NCBI RefSeq assembly: GCF_900094545.1
Contig: NZ_FMAH01000005.1
Location: 1-64,000 of the forward strand
Origin: Martinezella miluonensis
Lineage (GTDB): Bacteria > Pseudomonadota > Alphaproteobacteria > Rhizobiales > Rhizobiaceae
Reading direction: 5' to 3'
Length of the DNA stretch: 64,000 nt
Position numbers and translations under genes: made by a program. Shown piece by piece: positions 59,722-64,000 of this stretch. The notes below the pieces were generated by a model. The model had not been told where the DNA came from. It saw only the letters and a list, made by a program, of their open reading frames with translations, and made no database searches. Position 1 is the first letter of the stretch; every line of letters begins with the position of its first letter.

Positions 59722-61806
59722 CTATTTGATCGGGCCGGCGCTGCCCGGGGCACCCGGAAGCTGATCGGGGAACAGCTCGTATTTGCCCTGCTTGTCCGCA
59801 GCCACCCAGAGACGTTCGCGCAAGACGGAGTCTTCTGCCCAGTTGAACAGGAAGATCGGCGTGCCTGGAGGAACGTTGGAGAAGCGCTTGTTGATGATCA
59901 GCGCGCCCGGATATTCGGTCAGGCCGATATTGTAGAGGTTCTCGGTCGAGATCTTCTGGAACTTCTTCATCAGAGCCACGCGTTCGTCACTGTTCTGCGA
60001 CTGCGTGAACTTGTTGACGATATCGACCATCTCCTTTTCGAACGGCATCAGATCGACCTTGCCGTCCGAGCCGGCGCGATGGTTCCAGCTCGTTCGCGGA
60101 CCGACCGGCGCGAGCTGCTCGGTGTTCTGCACGACCGAGGCGAGCTCCGTGGTGTTGCGCCGAACCATCCAGTCGAAGCGACCGCTGTAGTTGGCGTCGT
60201 CACGCTGGTTGCCGTCGAGCGCATTGATGACGACGCGCAGGCCGAGCTTCTCCATCTGGGCGATCACACCTTCGGCCAGGCTCTTGTCCGTGGTGTAGCT
60301 GTTGTTGACCAGAAGAGTGAGTTCCACGTCCTTGCCGCCATTGACGCCAGCGGGGAAGTTGACGATGCCGTCGCCGTCCGTGTCCTTGAGGCCGGCCTTC
60401 GCAAGCTCGGCTTTGGCGGCGGTGAGATCGAACGGATAATAGACGGTCGAATTGCGGTCGTAAAAACTGCTGCCGGAGGAGAGGCCACCCGGATAGATCG
60501 CCGTGAACGGTCCCTTGACCAGCGACTCACCGATTGCCTTGCGATCCAGCGCCATGCTGACGGCCTTGCGAAAGTGCTCGTTGCGGTTCAGCTCGCGTAC
60601 CGCCTGAGCGCGTGCGTCCGGATTGCCCCAGCCATTGGCGGAGAAATTCATCTGCAGGTTATAGCCGATGAGGCGGGGGCCAAAGGCGAGACGGGCTGGA
60701 GCTTCGGGTTGTGCGGCGCGCTTCAGCGAGGCAACGAAGTTTTCCGGCTGTTCGAGGTTCGAAAAGTCCCCGGAGCCGGCAACCGCCTGCACGTCGCGGT
60801 CTGCCCAGGTCGAGAGCTTGTAGTGCAGCTCGTTGAGGTAAGGCAGCTGATTGCCCTTCTCGTCGACCTTCCAGTAGTAAGGGTTGCGGCGCATCACGAT
60901 GATGTCGTCGGAACGGTATTCGACCGGCACCCAGGCGCCCATGACAGGCATGTTCATGAATTCCGGCGGGAACGCATTCTTGAACTGCTCGTAAGTGTTC
61001 TTCGAATATTTCGGATGCTGCGGCTTCAGGATATGCGACGGACCGGGGCAGAAGGTGCCGTACGCCATGGCGTAGAGATATTGTCTCGGGAACGCATCCT
61101 TGAAGGTCCACTCGACGGTGTAATCGTCGATTTTCTTCAGCGTCGTGCCGGCCCCGAACGTTTCCGGGCTAGCGCCGTTCAGCGGCGAGACGTTATGATC
61201 GTTGACCTCGTCTTCCCAGTAGAACATCAGGTCGTCGGCGTTGAAGGGCACCCCGTCGGACCATTTCGCGCCTTCGACCAGATGCATGGTGAGCTTGTGG
61301 CCATCCGTCGACCATTCCCAGCCCTTGGCGAGGTTGGGCAGGGGTTCGGTATCCTTGGCTTCGACCTGGAAGAGTGGCGCGGTGCGCGTCAGGCATTCGG
61401 AAAGGCCGATGTCGATGCCGCCCCAACCCTGTGTCTGGCCGCCGCCATAGTTCCAGCCCTCCGGCCGGCCACCAATGACGTGTCGCAGCGTGTCGCCGTA
61501 GACGCCGATGCCGTCGGGCATGTTGCCGGTCTTAAAGACGAGCGGCTCCTTCGGCAGGCGGTCTTTCACGGGCGGCAGCTTGCCGCTCTTGACGAATTTG
61601 TCCGTAACCCAGGCCGGCTCGTGATAGTCCGGTAGCGCCTTGAACTCCAGGATCGAGCTGCGCTCGACATATTTGATCTTTCCTTCCGCCGGGAAGACCG
61701 CTGGAACCGGTGGCACTGTCGGTTCGGCCGCATAGGCGCTGATGGCGATCGCCGATGTGGCAATCGTCAACGCGGCTAGAAGGCCGATCGGTCGAAAATG
61801 TCTCAT
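59722..61806 (-). CDS. agpA: Alpha-galactoside periplasmic binding protein AgpA
   Basis: A 694-residue family 5 solute-binding protein with a Sec signal peptide ending AISAYA before AEPT. It binds melibiose, raffinose and related galactosides for uptake. Family segments are LVEGAKWSDGVPFNADDLMF and RKAVSMALDRKAIGESL. The large size is typical of AgpA. A GGGAGAGAG sequence precedes the ATG. It follows agaL1 after about 137 bp, and the order of the whole operon matches Sinorhizobium agp as I recall it. Confidence 0.9.
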   Translation of the reverse strand: MRHFRPIGLLAALTIATSAIAISAYAAEPTVPPVPAVFPAEGKIKYVERSSILEFKALPDYHEPAWVTDKFVKSGKLPPVKDRLPKEPLVFKTGNMPDGIGVYGDTLRHVIGGRPEGWNYGGGQTQGWGGIDIGLSECLTRTAPLFQVEAKDTEPLPNLAKGWEWSTDGHKLTMHLVEGAKWSDGVPFNADDLMFYWEDEVNDHNVSPLNGASPETFGAGTTLKKIDDYTVEWTFKDAFPRQYLYAMAYGTFCPGPSHILKPQHPKYSKNTYEQFKNAFPPEFMNMPVMGAWVPVEYRSDDIIVMRRNPYYWKVDEKGNQLPYLNELHYKLSTWADRDVQAVAGSGDFSNLEQPENFVASLKRAAQPEAPARLAFGPRLIGYNLQMNFSANGWGNPDARAQAVRELNRNEHFRKAVSMALDRKAIGESLVKGPFTAIYPGGLSSGSSFYDRNSTVYYPFDLTAAKAELAKAGLKDTDGDGIVNFPAGVNGGKDVELTLLVNNSYTTDKSLAEGVIAQMEKLGLRVVINALDGNQRDDANYSGRFDWMVRRNTTELASVVQNTEQLAPVGPRTSWNHRAGSDGKVDLMPFEKEMVDIVNKFTQSQNSDERVALMKKFQKISTENLYNIGLTEYPGALIINKRFSNVPPGTPIFLFNWAEDSVLRERLWVAADKQGKYELFPDQLPGAPGSAGPIK

Positions 61807-61943
61807 CTTTTTCTCTCTCCCTCTTTTGCGTGCGCTCTGTTCGAGGCGCCGCGCTCCTCCAGTACAGGGGAAATAGTCGATTTGCGGCGGTGGATCTCCG
61901 CTGAAATCCCCGCCGCATTCTCATTTCCCGAACTCTGCCTGCA

Positions 61944-63410
61944 TCAACCAGCTTGTTTCAGGGCGGCTTTTTCTGCCCGCAATTCCTCGATCGAGCGGAC
62001 ATTGCGGCTTGCCGCGCCCTTCCAGTCGCGCGTCTTGACCTTGCTGCGCGACAGCCGGTCCTTGGCCCCATCAACCGCATGTGCATATTGCGGCAGCCAG
62101 CGAGCTTCGGCGACGACCATCTCGTCGACCATCTGCCAGACCTCCTCCGGCGTGGCGATGGCACCGACCAACGGGTCGTGCAGAACGGCAAGCTTCAACA
62201 GGTCGATATCGCCACTGATGGCGGCGTGCACCGACATGCGCTGGACATTGATGGACGACATGCAGGTTGCCGCGCATGCCTCGGGCAAGGTGATGCCCGC
62301 CACCATGTTGATACCGAAACGATCGACGAAGCCAGGGGATTCGATGATGGCATCATCAGGTAGATTGGTGATGACGCCATTGTTCTTGACGTTGAAATGG
62401 CCGCGGTAGACACGGTTGGTTTCAAGCGCCTCAAGGATATGGCTGGCATGCTCGTTGGAGCGCCTGCTAACATCGATCGGCTGCGAGGCGCCGTCGAGGA
62501 TCTGCTGGAATTCCGTCTCGAACCAGTTGCGCGTCTCGGTGGAGTAGCGCAGATAACCGCCGGTTTCGCCATGGATCCAGTCGGACATATCGATCCACTT
62601 GTTGATCTCGTCCGGCCGCTTGCGATACCAGGGCAGGTATTCGGACAGGTGACCGTTGCTCTCCGTCGAATAGACGCCGAACCGCTTAAGCACGTCGATG
62701 CGTAGCTTTTCCTGCTGCGAAAAGACCGGATGCGCCTCGAAGGCGGCGATCAATTCGTCCTTGCCGATCTTGCGGCCGTTGAGGCGCAGATCGACGAACC
62801 AGGTCTGGTGGTTGATGCCCGAGCAGATATAGTCGAGCTCACTCTTGTCCTTCGCGCCGAGCACTTCGGCGATCTGTTCGGCACCATGCTGGACGCCATG
62901 GCAAAGACCGATCGTGTCGACCTTGCCGTATTCGATCGCCGCCCAGGTGTTCATCGCCATCGGGTTGGCATAGTTCAGGAATTTGGCGCCGCTCTCGGCA
63001 ACGTCGCGGATATCTTTGCAGAAATCGAGAATGACCGGAATGTTGCGCTGACCATAGAGAATGCCACCGGCGCAAATGGTATCGCCGACGCACTGGTCGA
63101 TGCCGTACTTCAGCGGAATGCGGATATCCTCGGCATAGGCCTCGAGGCCACCGACCCGCACGCAGCTGATGATATAGCGCGCGCCTGCGATCGCCGCGCG
63201 GCGATCCGTGGTCGCGGTGACGCGGGTCGGCAGCTTGTTGGCCTCGACGATCCGGTCGAGGATCGCCTTGATCATCGTCAGATTGTGCTCACTGAGATCG
63301 GTCAGCGCGAATTCGACGTCGCGGAATTCCGGCACGCACAGAATGTCGGTAAACAGCTTTTTCGTGAAGCCGACGCTGCCTGCGCCGATAATAGCGATTT
63401 TGAAACTCAT
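61944..63410 (-). CDS. agaL1: Alpha-galactosidase, GH4 family (AgaL1)
   Basis: A 488-residue GH4 enzyme, first gene of the operon. The NAD motif is IAIIGAGSVGFTKKL at the N terminus; GLCHGVQHGAEQ and SGINHQTWF hold the metal-site Cys and His. It differs enough from AgaL2 (residues around the active site and a longer C terminus) that the two may prefer different galactosides. The ATG at 63410 with GAGG just upstream is chosen over an in-frame ATG five codons earlier. Confidence 0.9.
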   Translation of the reverse strand: MSFKIAIIGAGSVGFTKKLFTDILCVPEFRDVEFALTDLSEHNLTMIKAILDRIVEANKLPTRVTATTDRRAAIAGARYIISCVRVGGLEAYAEDIRIPLKYGIDQCVGDTICAGGILYGQRNIPVILDFCKDIRDVAESGAKFLNYANPMAMNTWAAIEYGKVDTIGLCHGVQHGAEQIAEVLGAKDKSELDYICSGINHQTWFVDLRLNGRKIGKDELIAAFEAHPVFSQQEKLRIDVLKRFGVYSTESNGHLSEYLPWYRKRPDEINKWIDMSDWIHGETGGYLRYSTETRNWFETEFQQILDGASQPIDVSRRSNEHASHILEALETNRVYRGHFNVKNNGVITNLPDDAIIESPGFVDRFGINMVAGITLPEACAATCMSSINVQRMSVHAAISGDIDLLKLAVLHDPLVGAIATPEEVWQMVDEMVVAEARWLPQYAHAVDGAKDRLSRSKVKTRDWKGAASRNVRSIEELRAEKAALKQAG

Positions 63411-63571
63411 GATCCTCACCTTCAAGTCGGTCGAACAATCAGCGGCGGGGGAGCCGGCAGCATCTCTGCCCTATGATCGTATCGGTTACGAAACGGGCCG
63501 AAATTGCGGTTTTTTCTCCAATCGCCGGTCCTCGTCGGCGGTCAAGCGCTGTTTTCTGACGGGATTATGCC

Positions 63572-63577
63572 TATAAT
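63572..63577 (+). promoter_or_regulatory. Candidate -10 element of agpT
   Basis: A perfect TATAAT lies 45 bp before the regulator start in the 211-bp divergent region. The matching -35 (CTGTTT near 63549, 17 bp upstream) is weak. The opposite strand must hold the regulated agaL1 promoter, which I could not place. Confidence 0.4.
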
Positions 63578-63621
63578 TACGGAGGCGAACAGAGAACTAT
63601 TATGCTTTCAGGGGTAATTTT

Positions 63622-64000
63622 GTGCTGCAGGAATTGATCGACAATGGACAGGTCATGCGGACGGTTTCCTTACCGCGCGGACGCCACCGGCTGCATGCCA
63701 TGCCGACGAGCGCCGGCTATGAGATCCGGCGGGACGAATCCTATGATTGGGATGGGCGCCGACGCGGCCAGACGCCGTTTACCGTGCTTCAGCACACGAT
63801 CAGCGGCACCGGCCGGCTGCGCTATGAGGGCCGCAACTATCGTGTGAATACCGGCGAGACGCTGCTCGTTCTCGTGCCGCACAATCATCGCTACTGGTTG
63901 GAGAAGGGCGAGCGCTGGGAGTATTTTTGGATATCGATGAACGGCGAAGAAGCGTTGCGCATCCATCGTCTGATTCTTGCTGCGGCCGGTCCGGTGTTGA
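63622..64000 (+). CDS. agpT: AraC-type regulator AgpT (5' part)
   Basis: The frame is open from a GTG at 63622 to the window edge, giving 126 residues. They form a cupin-like sugar-sensing domain (QHTISGTGRLRYEGRNYRV, then GETLLVLVPHNHRYWL), as in AraC-family sugar regulators; the DNA-binding part lies outside the window. AGGGG at 63610-63614 supports the GTG. It is divergent from the agp operon, as the activator AgpT is in Sinorhizobium. The family call rests on the N-terminal half and context only. Confidence 0.75.
   Translation, partial: MLQELIDNGQVMRTVSLPRGRHRLHAMPTSAGYEIRRDESYDWDGRRRGQTPFTVLQHTISGTGRLRYEGRNYRVNTGETLLVLVPHNHRYWLEKGERWEYFWISMNGEEALRIHRLILAAAGPVL

Noticed and set aside
59581..61635. 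A 684-codon plus-strand open frame opposite agpA
   Set aside because: agpA on the minus strand has a signal peptide, ribosome site and family motifs throughout. The antisense frame has no recognisable domain.

Overview
The window looks like a stretch of an alphaproteobacterial genome of the order Rhizobiales, most likely Rhizobium. The evidence is the high GC with dense, often overlapping genes, and the gene order pcaQ-pcaDCHGB with an ATAACC-type PcaQ box. It also carries an agp/agaL alpha-galactoside operon in the order I recall from Sinorhizobium pSymB, a CyaC-type membrane cyclase and a rhizobial intergenic repeat. It could lie on the chromosome or on a chromid. No rRNA, tRNA, CRISPR array or intact mobile element was seen.

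Methylated-amine region (1-10.9 kb). After the 3' end of folD comes an operon for the four subunits of dimethylamine monooxygenase / heme-dependent oxidative N-demethylase (dmmD, dmmA, dmmB, dmmC), followed by a trimethylamine monooxygenase flavoprotein (tmm). A very small PAS protein with a chemoreceptor signalling tip follows. Facing it is tdm (trimethylamine N-oxide demethylase, DUF1989 plus GcvT), divergent from an APC permease. Together these genes could convert TMA to TMAO, then DMA, then methylamine, passing the released formaldehyde to tetrahydrofolate and on through FolD. The next 1.5 kb (10.9-12.4 kb) is gene-poor and holds one small DUF551-like gene and the frameshifted tail of a sugar-type ABC ATPase.

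Aromatic region (12.4-24.9 kb). It contains an IclR regulator, a RIME-like repeat, the divergent pair pobR/pobA, then pcaQ divergent from pcaDCHGB. These take 4-hydroxybenzoate through protocatechuate to beta-ketoadipate; pcaIJF are not here. A five-gene branched-chain-amino-acid-type ABC importer follows, with a second candidate PcaQ site in front, so it is probably an aromatic acid transporter.

Middle region (25-30 kb). It has a GFA-family zinc protein, a fused hydantoinase/5-oxoprolinase with a near-perfect palindrome over its promoter, and a MarR-like regulator.

Cyclic-nucleotide and glycan region (30.2-52.7 kb). This is the least explained part. It combines a metallo-beta-lactamase-fold hydrolase, a NodB-type deacetylase, a GT4 glycosyltransferase, a CyaC-like heme/iron-sulfur adenylate cyclase and an FkbM methyltransferase. 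It also has a small SAM methyltransferase, a DUF3095 protein with cyclase-like motifs and a second class III cyclase with unusual substrate residues. A seven-gene operon then joins an oligosaccharide/peptide-type ABC importer to three glycosyltransferases. It ends with a 904-residue ABC exporter-like protein whose Walker A, signature and Walker B motifs are all degenerate, followed by a stand-alone cyclic-nucleotide-binding protein. I propose this as the candidate undescribed system: cAMP-linked control of synthesis or export of a surface glycan.

Alpha-galactoside region (52.7-64 kb). A small membrane protein and a fumarylacetoacetate-hydrolase-family enzyme are followed by the complete operon agaL1-agpA-agpB-agpC-agpD-agaL2, read on the minus strand. 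The 5' part of an AraC-type regulator (agpT) diverges from it at the right edge. A strong hairpin separates agpA from agpB, and a terminator-like hairpin follows agaL2.
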